Below are positions 1 through 9,038 of a stretch of DNA of 64,000 nt, in pieces. The position numbers were made by a program, and so were the translations under genes. The notes beneath the pieces are model-generated. The model was not told where the DNA came from and did no database searches. It worked only from the letters and a program-made list of their open reading frames with translations. Numbering within the stretch: position 1 is the first letter of the stretch; the number at the start of each line of letters is the position of its first letter. This stretch comes from Bacteroidota bacterium. GTDB lineage: Bacteria > Bacteroidota > Bacteroidia > Chitinophagales > Chitinophagaceae. The stretch spans positions 62,001-126,000 of the forward strand of contig JAEZGS010000011.1 in assembly GCA_023437225.1 (NCBI GenBank). Reading direction: 5' to 3'.

Positions 1-1535
1 ATTCCAGCGCCAAGATATTCTGATTTCTCTTCGCGTAGTGCATGTGCTGTAAGCGCAATGATGGGCACCTTGATTCCCATTTCATTTCTTATGATCGACG
101 TTGCTGTAAGTCCGTCCATAACAGGCATCTGGATGTCCATCAATATTATGTCCACTACGTGTTGCTTAAGCAACGCGAGGGCTTCCGTACCGGTATAGGC
201 AAACAGGGTATCGATCCTGGCCGATTTAAGTATCAGGGAAGCCACCAGGCTGTTAAACTTGTTGTCTTCAACAAGAAGGACCTTTTTTCCCTTCAACACC
301 GAAATATCATGAACCGCTGCTGCTTGTTCTTTTTCTTCGCCTGAAGGTGTTGCCTGCTTTTCAAAGGGTATCGTTATAGATACCATTGTTCCCGCAAATT
401 TTCGGCTTCTGAACTGGATGGTGCCGTTCATTAATTGAACAAGGTTCCGCGAAATGCTAAGCCCCAGGCCTGTGCCGCCATACTTCCGCGTATAGCTTTG
501 ATCACCTTGTTCAAACTCAACAAAAAGATTGTTGACAAACTTTTCATCAATGCCAATTCCCGTATCGGAAATATTGAAATCGATCACCTGCATGGTTTCG
601 GTGCATTGCCGTATCTGGCATTGAATATGAACTGAACCGTGTTGAGTAAATTTGATGCCGTTTCCAATTATATTAAGCAACACCTGGTTGAGCCGGAATG
701 GATCTCCAATTACATAGGGATGGATCTTCGCATCAAAATCCAGGGTTAGATTCAATCCTTTTTCTTCAGCTTTGAACTTTAAAACCTGTATTGATTTCTC
801 AAGTACCTCACGCAAATTCATTGGGATGTTTTCAAGATGAAGCTTTCCTTCTTCAATTTTTGAAATATCCAGGATGTCGTTGATGATGGTTAATAGGTTG
901 TTGGCCGCGGCATGAATCGTTTCGCTAAAAAATTGCTGATCCTTATTAAGACTGGTTTTGAGAAGTTGCTCAGAAAGGCCGATGATGGCGTTCATCGGAG
1001 TGCGGATCTCATGGCTCATGTTTGCAAGAAATTTGCGCTTTGCTTTCTCAGAGGCTTCCGCTGCCTCCTTAGCAATGATCAGGTCCTTCTCTATCTGTTT
1101 ACGATAAGTGATATCTTCCTGGATTGAAAAATACCTGTAAACTTCACCCATTTCATTCGCAACTGGCTGGCCATGAATCTTTACCCAATAGGTTTCCCCA
1201 GATTTTGAATAGTTTAAAATCTCACAATCAAAGATCTGTCCGTTAGCAATCTGTTGCGAGAGGTATTTTTTTGTTTCGGGATCTGTGGCTGGCCCCTGGA
1301 GCAATCGCCCCGGACGCCTTCCAATAACTTCTTCGGGCAGATAACCTGTGATTGCTGTAAATGCGGGGTTTACCCATTCTATTACCCCGTTCTTGTCGGT
1401 TATCACAACCATTGAATGTGTGTTCTCGACAACCATAGCCAATTGGGCTACTTCCTGCTCCCGGTAAGCGAAATCATTTGCAGTGATCTCTCCCAATGGA
1501 AGGCTTTTTTCCAAATTTTGCACCTGTATATTCAT
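1..1535 (-). CDS. Hybrid sensor histidine kinase / response regulator (C-terminus cut by window edge)
   Basis: Soluble two-component kinase; 511 residues are visible and the gene continues off the left edge. In order: a PAS domain (about residues 30-150), a HisKA domain with H-box NMSHEIRTPMNAIIG (His about 175), a HATPase_c domain with N-box LLNIIGNGIKFT, and a receiver domain whose acceptor Asp (about 467) sits in IILMDIQMPVMDG. No membrane segment is visible, so the signal is probably cytosolic. The PAS domain resembles LOV domains (GRRPGRLLQGPATDPET) but the flavin-binding Cys position is not Cys. I chose the ATG at 1535 because the PAS domain follows soon after. It lies 112 bases downstream of the regulator and kinase on the same strand, so it may belong to the same signalling unit. 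Confidence 0.9.
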   Translation of the reverse strand, partial: MNIQVQNLEKSLPLGEITANDFAYREQEVAQLAMVVENTHSMVVITDKNGVIEWVNPAFTAITGYLPEEVIGRRPGRLLQGPATDPETKKYLSQQIANGQIFDCEILNYSKSGETYWVKIHGQPVANEMGEVYRYFSIQEDITYRKQIEKDLIIAKEAAEASEKAKRKFLANMSHEIRTPMNAIIGLSEQLLKTSLNKDQQFFSETIHAAANNLLTIINDILDISKIEEGKLHLENIPMNLREVLEKSIQVLKFKAEEKGLNLTLDFDAKIHPYVIGDPFRLNQVLLNIIGNGIKFTQHGSVHIQCQIRQCTETMQVIDFNISDTGIGIDEKFVNNLFVEFEQGDQSYTRKYGGTGLGLSISRNLVQLMNGTIQFRSRKFAGTMVSITIPFEKQATPSGEEKEQAAAVHDISVLKGKKVLLVEDNKFNSLVASLILKSARIDTLFAYTGTEALALLKQHVVDIILMDIQMPVMDGLTATSIIRNEMGIKVPIIALTAHALREEKSEYLGAG

Positions 1536-1647
1536 GTACTAACAGCTCGGGGTAATTCGTCCTGCAAATTAATCTTAAGATGTGAATATATATAGGTCTG
1601 TAATGCCTTTCATTGATTCAATGCAGGAAAGCACTTAGTGGACGGAC

Positions 1648-2070
1648 CTAAAAATAGACCCTTTGCGGTAGCCATAAGAACGCCAGGGACCTGATAAGAT
1701 CAACCATCTGGTTGAACTGGCTGGGTTTGGTTACAAAGCAATTGGCTCCGTAATCGTAACAATTATCGCGATCTTTTTCCGAAGATGATGTGGTCAGAAC
1801 AATTACAGGGATGTGAGCGAACAGTTCACTCGACTTTAATTCTGTAAGTATTGATTTCCCATCTTTACCCGGCATATTGAGATCCAAAAGAATGAGAGAT
1901 GGATATTCTTCGCGTGAGGCGTTCCTTAGTGTTTCGAGTAACAGCTCACCATTCGGCAAAAGCTCTAAAACAGTATTGGCCGGATTTGCTTCTTCAAATG
2001 CCTCCCGGATCAACTCTCTGTCATCAGGATCATCGTCGACTGCAAATACTTTCCTGTAATGTTGTTTCAT
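1648..2070 (-). CDS. Single-domain response regulator (CheY/Rcp1-like)
   Basis: A 140-residue receiver domain with no output domain. Visible hallmarks are the acidic cluster VDDDPDD near residue 11, the phosphoacceptor Asp63 in LILLDLNMPG, the switch Thr in VLTTSS (about 93) and the conserved Lys115 in VTKPSQF. This form resembles the Rcp1-type regulators that pair with phytochrome-like kinases. Its start codon overlaps the stop of the upstream kinase as ATGA, a sign of translational coupling, so the kinase encoded just upstream is the obvious partner. Confidence 0.92.
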   Translation of the reverse strand: MKQHYRKVFAVDDDPDDRELIREAFEEANPANTVLELLPNGELLLETLRNASREEYPSLILLDLNMPGKDGKSILTELKSSELFAHIPVIVLTTSSSEKDRDNCYDYGANCFVTKPSQFNQMVDLIRSLAFLWLPQRVYF

Positions 2071-3749
2071 GCAGGTAACATAATAGTGAATGTTGTGCCA
2101 ATATCTACTTTGCTGTCCGCGAAAATATTTCCTCCGTGATTCTCTACTATTTTTTTACAGATTGCCAGACCGATTCCGGTGCCGGGGTATTGATGCCTGT
2201 TGTGAAGACGTTGAAATATTGTAAAGATCTTTTCCGAAAACCGGTTTTCAAATCCGATTCCATTGTCAGTGACCCTTATCTCGTGTAATCGACCGCCATC
2301 GGACGAGGTCATTCTCAATTGCCCTGTATTCGCAATATAGCGATGTTTCACTGTAATAACAGGCAATTCTCCAGGTTTGCTGAACTTAAGCGAATTACTG
2401 ATAAGATTTTGAAACAATTGTCGAAACTGTGAAGGGATAACCCGGGCTTTAGGTAGATTTCCAATCTCAATAGACGCTTTTTTCTCATCGATCTTATATT
2501 CCAAAAGTTGTATCGCTTCTTCGAACAACGCTTTCAGACTCGTCTGTTCAAAGGTCTTATCGCTTGATATTACAGAGATTGAAAGCAGGTCATTGATCAT
2601 GCGTTGCATATGCAATGACGAGCTGATGATCTTACTCAGATACAACTGGCCATCTTTGCTCAGGTTGGCCTGTTCAGTCGTAAGCAGCCGGTCACCAAAT
2701 GTGGAAATCTTCCTTAGAGGTTCCTGCAGATCGTGACTTGCGACGTATGCAAACTCTTCCAGGCTTGTGTTTGATTGTTGCAGTTCATTTGTCTTTTGAA
2801 ACAACTTTCCTTCAACCTCTTTTCGCTGGCTGATGTCAAGACCCGCACCTAATACAGATAGAACTTTTCCGCGACTGTTACGTTTGAAAACATTTTCCCG
2901 GATCAATGCCCATCGGAACTCTCCGTTTTTATGTCTGAGCCTGCATTCATATTCTACCTGGTTGACCTCTTCAGTATTGTATTGTTGTAATCGGGGCAAT
3001 ACGCCGATGACATCTGATGGATGATAAAGTTCCATCAAACGGTTCAGCGGCATGTCCATAATTTCTTCCCTCGAATAACCCAGCGCATTAAGTATTTCCT
3101 GGTTAACGTAAATCAATTTCTCCTGTTTAACATCAAACAAGAATAATACTGTTGGCGTGGCGTCAGCTATCTTTTCTAAAAAGTCTTTATTCTCGCGCAG
3201 CTCTTGTTCAATCTGCGTTTGATTCAATCGAATTTGATGTGTGCGTTGTTCCTGTTCCAGAAGTGAGCGTTGGAAAACATGGATGTAAGTATTAATAAAT
3301 TGGTTTTCCTGTTCAAGAAGAAACGAATCAAGTTCGTGTATGATCATCACGATCTCTTCGATATCTGCAGTATACTGTTTTAGGAAGTGAACAAATGCCT
3401 GCTTGCGAATAAAGTTTATGATCGTTATATCTTCCGCTTTGATCTGGTCACTTTTAATTGATTCGAGATCGTTTGCAATCCATCGTTGAACGGTTTGTTG
3501 TATGTATACACTTCCCCTGTTTTCTTCTAGCGCAAGCAATAGATCCAGCAATGACTTTCTCCCAATCTCCGCAAGCTGGCGATCATCGTATAGCTTCAAT
3601 ACATTCAGCAGTGGTAGTTTCAATTCATGACTAAGCCGAATCTGATATTGAAGCATCTCATCAACCTTGTTATTGCGAAGAAACGCGGCGTACATAGGTA
3701 GCCTTCGGTGTGTCACCGCAAAGGGTTTTATTGAAGGGGTCTCGATCAA
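2067..3749 (-). CDS. PAS-domain sensor histidine kinase
   Basis: A 560-residue soluble kinase. An alpha-helical N-terminal region of about 180 residues, rich in Gln and Glu and without membrane segments, is followed by a PAS/PAC domain (about 185-310), a short coiled coil, a HisKA domain with SHDLQEPLRKI (His about 339, the bacteriophytochrome-like HisKA subtype) and a HATPase_c domain with NLISNSLKFS, VTDNGIGF and GTGIGLAI boxes. The N-terminal region may be a sensor of its own; I do not recognise it. It is cotranscribed with, and overlaps by 4 bases, the single-domain regulator, which it probably phosphorylates. Confidence 0.92.
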   Translation of the reverse strand: MIETPSIKPFAVTHRRLPMYAAFLRNNKVDEMLQYQIRLSHELKLPLLNVLKLYDDRQLAEIGRKSLLDLLLALEENRGSVYIQQTVQRWIANDLESIKSDQIKAEDITIINFIRKQAFVHFLKQYTADIEEIVMIIHELDSFLLEQENQFINTYIHVFQRSLLEQEQRTHQIRLNQTQIEQELRENKDFLEKIADATPTVLFLFDVKQEKLIYVNQEILNALGYSREEIMDMPLNRLMELYHPSDVIGVLPRLQQYNTEEVNQVEYECRLRHKNGEFRWALIRENVFKRNSRGKVLSVLGAGLDISQRKEVEGKLFQKTNELQQSNTSLEEFAYVASHDLQEPLRKISTFGDRLLTTEQANLSKDGQLYLSKIISSSLHMQRMINDLLSISVISSDKTFEQTSLKALFEEAIQLLEYKIDEKKASIEIGNLPKARVIPSQFRQLFQNLISNSLKFSKPGELPVITVKHRYIANTGQLRMTSSDGGRLHEIRVTDNGIGFENRFSEKIFTIFQRLHNRHQYPGTGIGLAICKKIVENHGGNIFADSKVDIGTTFTIMLPA

Positions 3750-3874
3750 CGTGGTTGTGTTCTAATTGAAAATTAATTGTTTTTTTCAAGTCCATGTAGA
3801 CAAATTTCTACAAGCAGTCTGGTATTGTTTTCTAAATGGCATGGCTTTTTCAACCACTTGAAAAAATAGCAATT

Positions 3875-4072
3875 ATGGACGGAAAAAACAAAGATACCAG
3901 CAGCAGTTACCCTCATTTGAACACGGAGGACACTCAATATAAAAACCAGGAAGAATTTATAGAAGAGAATTTGCCGAGTGCAACGAAGCCCCAAAACGAA
4001 AAGGCCTCGTCGCCTACGCAACAGGAAGAACAAGGTTCTGCTAATGAACAAACCTCACAAGGAAGGTCTTAG
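3875..4072 (+). CDS. Small acidic, probably disordered protein
   Basis: A 65-residue protein beginning MDGKNKDTSSSYPHLN and rich in Glu, Gln, Ser, Asn and Thr, with no hydrophobic stretch and no Cys. The reading frame is open further upstream to an ATG at 3836, but those 13 codons are hydrophobic and unlike the rest, so I prefer the ATG at 3875. The composition, low in hydrophobic residues, suggests an unstructured cytosolic protein. I do not recognise a function. It stands alone between the two-component cluster and the aminotransferase. An antisense frame (3773-4051) is less protein-like. Confidence 0.5.
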   Translation: MDGKNKDTSSSYPHLNTEDTQYKNQEEFIEENLPSATKPQNEKASSPTQQEEQGSANEQTSQGRS

Positions 4073-4091
4073 GCCTTAAACTACTATGGTG

Positions 4092-5288
4092 TTAAACAGT
4101 CCTGCCGGGATATTGCTGCAGAGCTATTTCAAGAAGGTCCATCGATCGTGACAGGTCTTCTTTATTTAGTACGTAAGCAATCCTTACCTCGTCTTTGCCT
4201 AAACCCGGCGTTTCGTAGAATCCGGTTGCAGGAGCGAGCATAACAGTTTGCTGGTTGTGAGAGAATGACTCGAGCATCCATTGACAGAATACATCTGAAT
4301 CGTCGATAGGAAGCCGGGCCATCGCATAAAATGCCCCTCCTGGCACCGGGCAGTATACACCAGGCATAGCGTTCAATCTTTGAACCAGAAGGTCGCGACG
4401 CGAAAGATATTCCGCCTTCGTATTATCGAAGTAGTCTGCCGGAAGTTCGGTAGCCGCTTCTGCCAGTATTTGCGCGAACGAAGGAGGACTTAACCGCGCC
4501 TGGGCAAATTTCATTACAGCGTCAAGTACCTGCTGGTTGCGGGTGATCAATGCACCCAATCTTCCACCGCAAGCGCTGTAGCGTTTGGATATTGTGTCCA
4601 TCAGGATGACATTTTGCTCAGCACCAGTTAGATTCAAAGCGCTGAAGTGTTCGCCTCCATAACAGAATTCACGATATGCCTCATCCGAAAAAAGAAACAG
4701 GTTGTGTTTTACAACAAGCGCCTTCAATTGTTCCATCTCATCTCTCGTGTACAGATAACCAGTCGGATTATTAGGATTGCATATCACAATGGCTTTCGTC
4801 TTTTCGTTGATCAGTTTCTCGAACTCGTGAATTGGCGGTAAGGCAAAGCCGTTTTCTATCGACGAGGTTACAGGACGTACAACTACATTAGCCGCAACAG
4901 CAAAACCTGTATAATTTGCGTAAAAAGGTTCGGGAATGATTACTTCATCGCCGGCATCAAAACATGCGAAAAAGCCAAAAGAAATTGCCTCTGACCCACC
5001 CGTAGTGACAATGATCTGGTTATGATCGATAGAAATTCCGGCAGTTTGATAATATTCTACCAGTTTACGTCTATACGATTCATTTCCGGCGCTGTGGCTG
5101 TATTCAAGGATTTTAAAGTCGGAATTCCTTACCGCATCAAGCAATGGTTTGGGAGTCTCGATATCCGGTTGGCCTATATTAAGATGATAAACTTTTGTTC
5201 CTTTTTTCTTGGCAAGCTCTGCATAGGGTACCAGTTTCCTGATGGGGGATGCAGGCATCGTTTTTCCGCGCTGGCTTATTTGTAACAT
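4092..5288 (-). CDS. PLP-dependent aminotransferase, class I/II (aspartate aminotransferase family)
   Basis: Fold-type I aminotransferase of 398 residues, transferring amino groups between amino acids and 2-oxo acids in the cytosol. Visible motifs are LNIGQPDIETPK near the N-terminus, the cofactor-contacting NPNNPTG (about 170), SDEAYREF, and the PLP Lys in TISKRYSACGGRLG (about 234). The substrate cannot be read from the sequence; aspartate and aromatic or branched amino acids are all possible. I chose the ATG at 5288 rather than 5306: family members start just before QISQRG, and a TAnnTTTG promoter box lies between the two ATGs. A terminator separates it from the DUF1573 genes upstream. Confidence 0.88.
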   Translation of the reverse strand: MLQISQRGKTMPASPIRKLVPYAELAKKKGTKVYHLNIGQPDIETPKPLLDAVRNSDFKILEYSHSAGNESYRRKLVEYYQTAGISIDHNQIIVTTGGSEAISFGFFACFDAGDEVIIPEPFYANYTGFAVAANVVVRPVTSSIENGFALPPIHEFEKLINEKTKAIVICNPNNPTGYLYTRDEMEQLKALVVKHNLFLFSDEAYREFCYGGEHFSALNLTGAEQNVILMDTISKRYSACGGRLGALITRNQQVLDAVMKFAQARLSPPSFAQILAEAATELPADYFDNTKAEYLSRRDLLVQRLNAMPGVYCPVPGGAFYAMARLPIDDSDVFCQWMLESFSHNQQTVMLAPATGFYETPGLGKDEVRIAYVLNKEDLSRSMDLLEIALQQYPGRTV

Positions 5289-5292
5289 GCGC

Positions 5293-5300
5293 CAAATATA
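5293..5300 (-). promoter_or_regulatory. Promoter -7 box TATATTTG for the aminotransferase
   Basis: An exact match to the Bacteroidota -7 element TAnnTTTG, four bases upstream of the chosen ATG (5288). Transcription would then start at or next to the start codon. No good -33 TTTG is found at the usual spacing, since that region is taken by the upstream terminator. Confidence 0.4.
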
Positions 5301-5310
5301 TAACATCGAT

Positions 5311-5341
5311 CAAATAAAAATGGCCGGTCAACGCCGGCCAT
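5311..5341 (-). terminator. Rho-independent terminator after the DUF1573 pair
   Basis: Read on the minus strand, a perfect 8-bp stem ATGGCCGG/CCGGCCAT with a 6-base loop is followed directly by TTTTTATTTG. It lies 33 bases after the stop of the second DUF1573 gene. Confidence 0.85.
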
Positions 5342-5373
5342 CAGTGTGATTTTCAAATTTTATTTGTAATCGA

Positions 5374-5787
5374 CTATCCTTTTTTCTGCTTTGCAAAATC
5401 TTCTGCGCTAAGAACCTCTCCAGTTATTTTCAACTCAACCGGACTGTCGATTCCGGCAACTTTTACATAGATGCTCTTGTTGAAGGGACCGGGAGCAGCG
5501 GCGTTGAAACCAGCAGTGATCTTGTCAGATTTTCCCTTAGCTACCGGAGGCTCCGGCTTAACTGGTGTGGTACAACCACAGGTTGCTGTAGCTGATTCAA
5601 TGGTCACAGGTTTATCGCTTACATTGGAAAATACGAAATCATGCGTTACAGGCGTACCCTGTTTGATCTTTCCAAAATTATAAGACATTTCCTTGAACTT
5701 GATCACCTGTTCAGCCTTAAGGTTGTTTTGAGCAAACATGGTGGCTGAGATAAGGATTGCAGCAACGGCTAACAGCATTCTTTTCAT
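5374..5787 (-). CDS. DUF1573 periplasmic protein (second of a pair)
   Basis: A 137-residue exported protein with a signal peptide (MKRMLLAVAAILISATMFAQ) and one DUF1573 domain, an immunoglobulin-like beta-sandwich. Visible features are YNFGKIKQGTPVTHDFVFSN and the ATCGCTTP motif characteristic of the family, whose two Cys lie close together. The biochemical role of DUF1573 is not established. It follows its paralogue by 3 bases and must be cotranscribed with it; a terminator lies just downstream. The C-terminus ends in a short basic tail (KQKKG). Confidence 0.9.
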   Translation of the reverse strand: MKRMLLAVAAILISATMFAQNNLKAEQVIKFKEMSYNFGKIKQGTPVTHDFVFSNVSDKPVTIESATATCGCTTPVKPEPPVAKGKSDKITAGFNAAAPGPFNKSIYVKVAGIDSPVELKITGEVLSAEDFAKQKKG

Positions 5788-5790
5788 ATA

Positions 5791-6231
5791 CTATTGATTG
5801 ATTTGTTTAAACATGGCTATAGATGGGTTCAGCGGCGCGGAGGTTGCGGGAGTGCGATAAACATTTCCCCTGATCCGCAAAAGTTTCCGATCCTCACCGG
5901 CATATACCATTATCGTTTTATCAAACGGTCCTTCGGCTTCCGCATTGTATCCCACCTTAATATTAGCATTTTTTCCGGGCCCAACTGCATCGCGGCTCCA
6001 TTCGGGTGTTGTGCATCCGCATGAAACCTGCACTTCATCGATCTTAACTGGTTTGTTGCTGTTGTTCTTCCATTCAAAGATGTAAGAAACCGGCTTTCCC
6101 TGAGGTATGCGACCAAAATCAACCACCGAATCGCGCAGCACAATCACTTCGGATTTTCTTTGTGGTTGTTGCTGGGCAAATGACGCCATTCCGCTGATCA
6201 ACAACAATACGCTAAGAAGGGCATTTTTCAT
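5791..6231 (-). CDS. DUF1573 periplasmic protein (first of a pair)
   Basis: A 146-residue exported protein with a signal peptide ending near SFAQQQ and one DUF1573 domain (VDFGRIPQGKPVSYIFEWKN, VSCGCTTPEW). It is about one-third identical by eye to the downstream protein, and shares the order of motifs: FGxIxxGxPV, then CGCTTP, then GPFxKxIxV. Tandem duplication followed by divergence is the simple reading. Only 56 bases separate it from the divergent E1 gene, so the two transcription units share one control region. Confidence 0.9.
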   Translation of the reverse strand: MKNALLSVLLLISGMASFAQQQPQRKSEVIVLRDSVVDFGRIPQGKPVSYIFEWKNNSNKPVKIDEVQVSCGCTTPEWSRDAVGPGKNANIKVGYNAEAEGPFDKTIMVYAGEDRKLLRIRGNVYRTPATSAPLNPSIAMFKQINQ

Positions 6232-6287
6232 CTAACAAAGATATTGGTATTGGCTGGTTCATAGTAATTTTTGGGTAGGTTTGCGGC

Positions 6288-8669
6288 ATGGAAATCGGAA
6301 ACAACTCCCTGCTTTTGGACGAAAAATTATCGTTCGACCGCTTCCGTCAGGAGGTACTTAATGACTACCGCACCTGTTGTATCAGCCGTGAAGCAAGCCT
6401 TCTCGGCCGAAAGGAAGTGCTGACCGGCAAAGCCAAATTCGGCATTTTTGGCGATGGCAAGGAGTTGCCCCAGGTTTGCGCAGCTAAATTTTTCAGGCCT
6501 GGAGATTTCCTGTCGGGTTATTACCGCGATCAAACCCTGGCCTTTGCTTTTGGACAGGCAACCGTTGAAGAGTTCTTTGCGCAGCTTTATGCCGATCCGG
6601 ACCCTGCCAATGAACCTCACAGTGCTGGTCGGCAAATGAATTCACATTTTGCAACTCAGTTAATTCACCCCAATGGAGAATGGCTGAAACTCACAGAACA
6701 AAAGAATATTGCGGCAGGACTTGCACCCACTGCAGGGCAAATGCCCCGATCGGTGGGACTGGCACTGGCATCGCGCTTATTTCGAAACAATCCGGATCTG
6801 CAGGATCTGACCCATCTTAGCAACCTGGGCAACGAAGTCTGTTTCTGTACAATAGGAGATGCTTCAACTTCGGAAGGTCATTTTTGGGAAACAGTCAATG
6901 CGGCAGGGGTAATGCAGATACCGTTAGCCATTTTTGTATGGGACGATGGTTATGGAATATCCGTTCCGAAAAAGTATCAAACCACCAAGGGCTCCATTTC
7001 CGAAGCTCTCAAAGGCATGCAGAAAAAAGACGGTACCAATGGCCTCAATATTTACCGGGTGAAGGCCTGGGATTATGCCGGCATGTGCGAAGTATTTGAA
7101 GAAGGCATCCGACGTGCCCGCGAGAACCACACACCCTGCATTTTTCACGTGGAGGAGGTGACGCAGCCGCAGGGACATTCCACATCAGGAAGTCATGAGC
7201 GGTATAAAGAAGCTGAGCGACTTGAATGGGAACGGGAGTGGGATGGAAACAAGAAAATGCGCGAGTGGATACTCTCAAATGCACTTGCTTCTGAGGAAGA
7301 AATATCTGACATTGAAATAGCGGCGAGGCAACTGGTGCGAGATGGACGTGCATCTGCATGGGAAAAATTCATTGAGCCTATTCGCAAACAAAAGACACGA
7401 GTACTTGAACTTGTTGAACCGCTGCTCTCCTCCGGAATCGATTCGATCGATAAAATGGCTGCTGAGATACGCAATAGTAAAGAGCCGTCACGCAAAGGAA
7501 TGTTACGATTCATGCACGCGGTATTGCAAGACGCAGGAGATTCAATGCAGGCAGAAGAATTTCGTAACTACTACAATGAACTTCGACGCGAAGGAGATAT
7601 TATCTATGGCGATGCATTATATGATTCGGGCATCAAAAGCCCGTTGAATATCGAAGGTAATGAGGCCCAATACGCTTCCGATGCAACATCGATCAATGGC
7701 TACGAAGTATTGAATAAGTACTTTGATGAATTGTTTACATCCAACCCGCGTGTTGTTGCATTTGGTGAAGATGTTGGTAAGATAGGGGATGTAAACCAGG
7801 CATTCGCAGGACTGCAAAATAAGTTTGGAGTTAACCGCATTTTTGACACTGGCATTCGTGAACTGACTATTGTTGGTCAGGCTATAGGTCTTGCCATGCG
7901 CGGGTTTCGGCCGATTGCGGAAATTCAGTATCTCGATTACCTGTTGTATGGGTTGCAGCCCCTCAGTGATGATGCAGCGACGCTCAGGTGGAGAACTAAA
8001 GGCAGACAGGCTTGCCCATTGATCATTCGAACAAGAGGACACCGGTTGGAAGGCATTTGGCATAGCGGATCGCCAATGGGTATGATGATTCATGCATTGC
8101 GTGGATTGTATGTATGCGTTCCGCGAAATATGGTGCAGGCTCTTGGAATGTACAATACTTTGCTAACCGGTAATGATCCTGCCATCGTGGTTGAATGTCT
8201 GAATGGTTACAGGTTGAAAGAAAAGCTTCCTACGAACCTTCTTGAATACCAGGTTCCGCTTGGTGTTCCTGAAGTATTGCGATCGGGAAATGACATAACC
8301 ATCGTTTCTTATGGTTCAACGCTCAGAGTAGTGCAGGAAGCAGTTTCCTACCTGGAACAACGAGGCATCGATTGCGAAGTCATCGATGTACAAACTTTGC
8401 TTCCATTTGACCGCAACCAGATGATCCTCGAATCATTGAAGAAGACAAACAGAATTCTGTTTGTAGATGAAGACGTGCCCGGCGGTGCAACTGCTTACAT
8501 GTATAACATCGTTATGGAAAAGCAGGGTGGATATAAATGGCTGGATGCAACTCCAAGAACTTTATCTGCAAAGGCTCATCGCCCCTCCTATGGAAGTGAT
8601 GGTGATTATTTCTGCAAGCCGAATACCGAAGACATTATTGACATCGTTAAGGAAATAGTAAGTGAGTAA
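6288..8669 (+). CDS. 2-oxo acid dehydrogenase E1, fused alpha and beta subunits
   Basis: Thiamine-diphosphate-dependent E1 component, probably of the branched-chain 2-oxo acid dehydrogenase type, which decarboxylates a 2-oxo acid and passes the acyl group to E2. The 793 residues comprise an alpha part (about 1-370), with the ThDP motif starting GDASTSEGHFWETVN (about 191) and the phosphorylation-loop-like SGSHERYK, and a beta part (about 460-793) with FGEDVG and the transketolase C-terminal domain. Separate subunits would be about 350-400 and 330 residues, so this is a true fusion. E2 and E3 are not in the window. Pyruvate cannot be excluded as the substrate. Confidence 0.9.
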   Translation: MEIGNNSLLLDEKLSFDRFRQEVLNDYRTCCISREASLLGRKEVLTGKAKFGIFGDGKELPQVCAAKFFRPGDFLSGYYRDQTLAFAFGQATVEEFFAQLYADPDPANEPHSAGRQMNSHFATQLIHPNGEWLKLTEQKNIAAGLAPTAGQMPRSVGLALASRLFRNNPDLQDLTHLSNLGNEVCFCTIGDASTSEGHFWETVNAAGVMQIPLAIFVWDDGYGISVPKKYQTTKGSISEALKGMQKKDGTNGLNIYRVKAWDYAGMCEVFEEGIRRARENHTPCIFHVEEVTQPQGHSTSGSHERYKEAERLEWEREWDGNKKMREWILSNALASEEEISDIEIAARQLVRDGRASAWEKFIEPIRKQKTRVLELVEPLLSSGIDSIDKMAAEIRNSKEPSRKGMLRFMHAVLQDAGDSMQAEEFRNYYNELRREGDIIYGDALYDSGIKSPLNIEGNEAQYASDATSINGYEVLNKYFDELFTSNPRVVAFGEDVGKIGDVNQAFAGLQNKFGVNRIFDTGIRELTIVGQAIGLAMRGFRPIAEIQYLDYLLYGLQPLSDDAATLRWRTKGRQACPLIIRTRGHRLEGIWHSGSPMGMMIHALRGLYVCVPRNMVQALGMYNTLLTGNDPAIVVECLNGYRLKEKLPTNLLEYQVPLGVPEVLRSGNDITIVSYGSTLRVVQEAVSYLEQRGIDCEVIDVQTLLPFDRNQMILESLKKTNRILFVDEDVPGGATAYMYNIVMEKQGGYKWLDATPRTLSAKAHRPSYGSDGDYFCKPNTEDIIDIVKEIVSE

Positions 8670-8985
8670 CATAGACAAAAATACCAGTACGGGTGTAACG
8701 CCACAGCAAAGAAGGTTTTTACGTAATTGGGAAGAACAACGAAGAGGAGGAAAGATAAGTTACCTTGTAACTTTTACATTAATTGGTGCATTTGTAATAT
8801 TCATCTTCGTATCGATAGTTTTATTCCTTTTCCTGCGTTTCACCATGTCGATGGAATTATTGTATGTCGTTGGAGGAGCCTTGATCTCAAGCTTTATAAT
8901 TGTATTCTCAGGTTGGAGATACAATGAAGGCAGGTATGCAAGAATTCGTAATTCAAATTCCGAAATTCAGGGTAACAGAGATTAA
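8662..8985 (+). CDS. Small two-helix membrane protein
   Basis: A 107-residue protein with a hydrophilic basic N-terminus (about 1-32), two membrane helices (about 33-60 and 66-85) and a basic C-terminal tail. It starts with GTG and overlaps the end of the E1 gene by 8 bases, so it is translated from the same message. I do not recognise a family or function. No catalytic motif is visible. The overlap suggests coupling, but functional linkage to the dehydrogenase is only inference. Confidence 0.7.
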   Translation: MSNIDKNTSTGVTPQQRRFLRNWEEQRRGGKISYLVTFTLIGAFVIFIFVSIVLFLFLRFTMSMELLYVVGGALISSFIIVFSGWRYNEGRYARIRNSNSEIQGNRD

Positions 8986-9012
8986 CAAAAATGCCCGGCA
9001 ATTGCCAGGCAT
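8985..9012 (-). terminator. Terminator after yebC
   Basis: On the minus strand an imperfect stem, ATGCCtGGCA/TGCCgGGCAT with one mismatch, is followed by TTTTTG. It lies 26 bases beyond the yebC stop. On the plus strand no T-run follows, so I assign it to yebC only. Confidence 0.65.
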
Positions 9013-9038
9013 AATTCGTTATTAGTTTTGTTTGCTAC

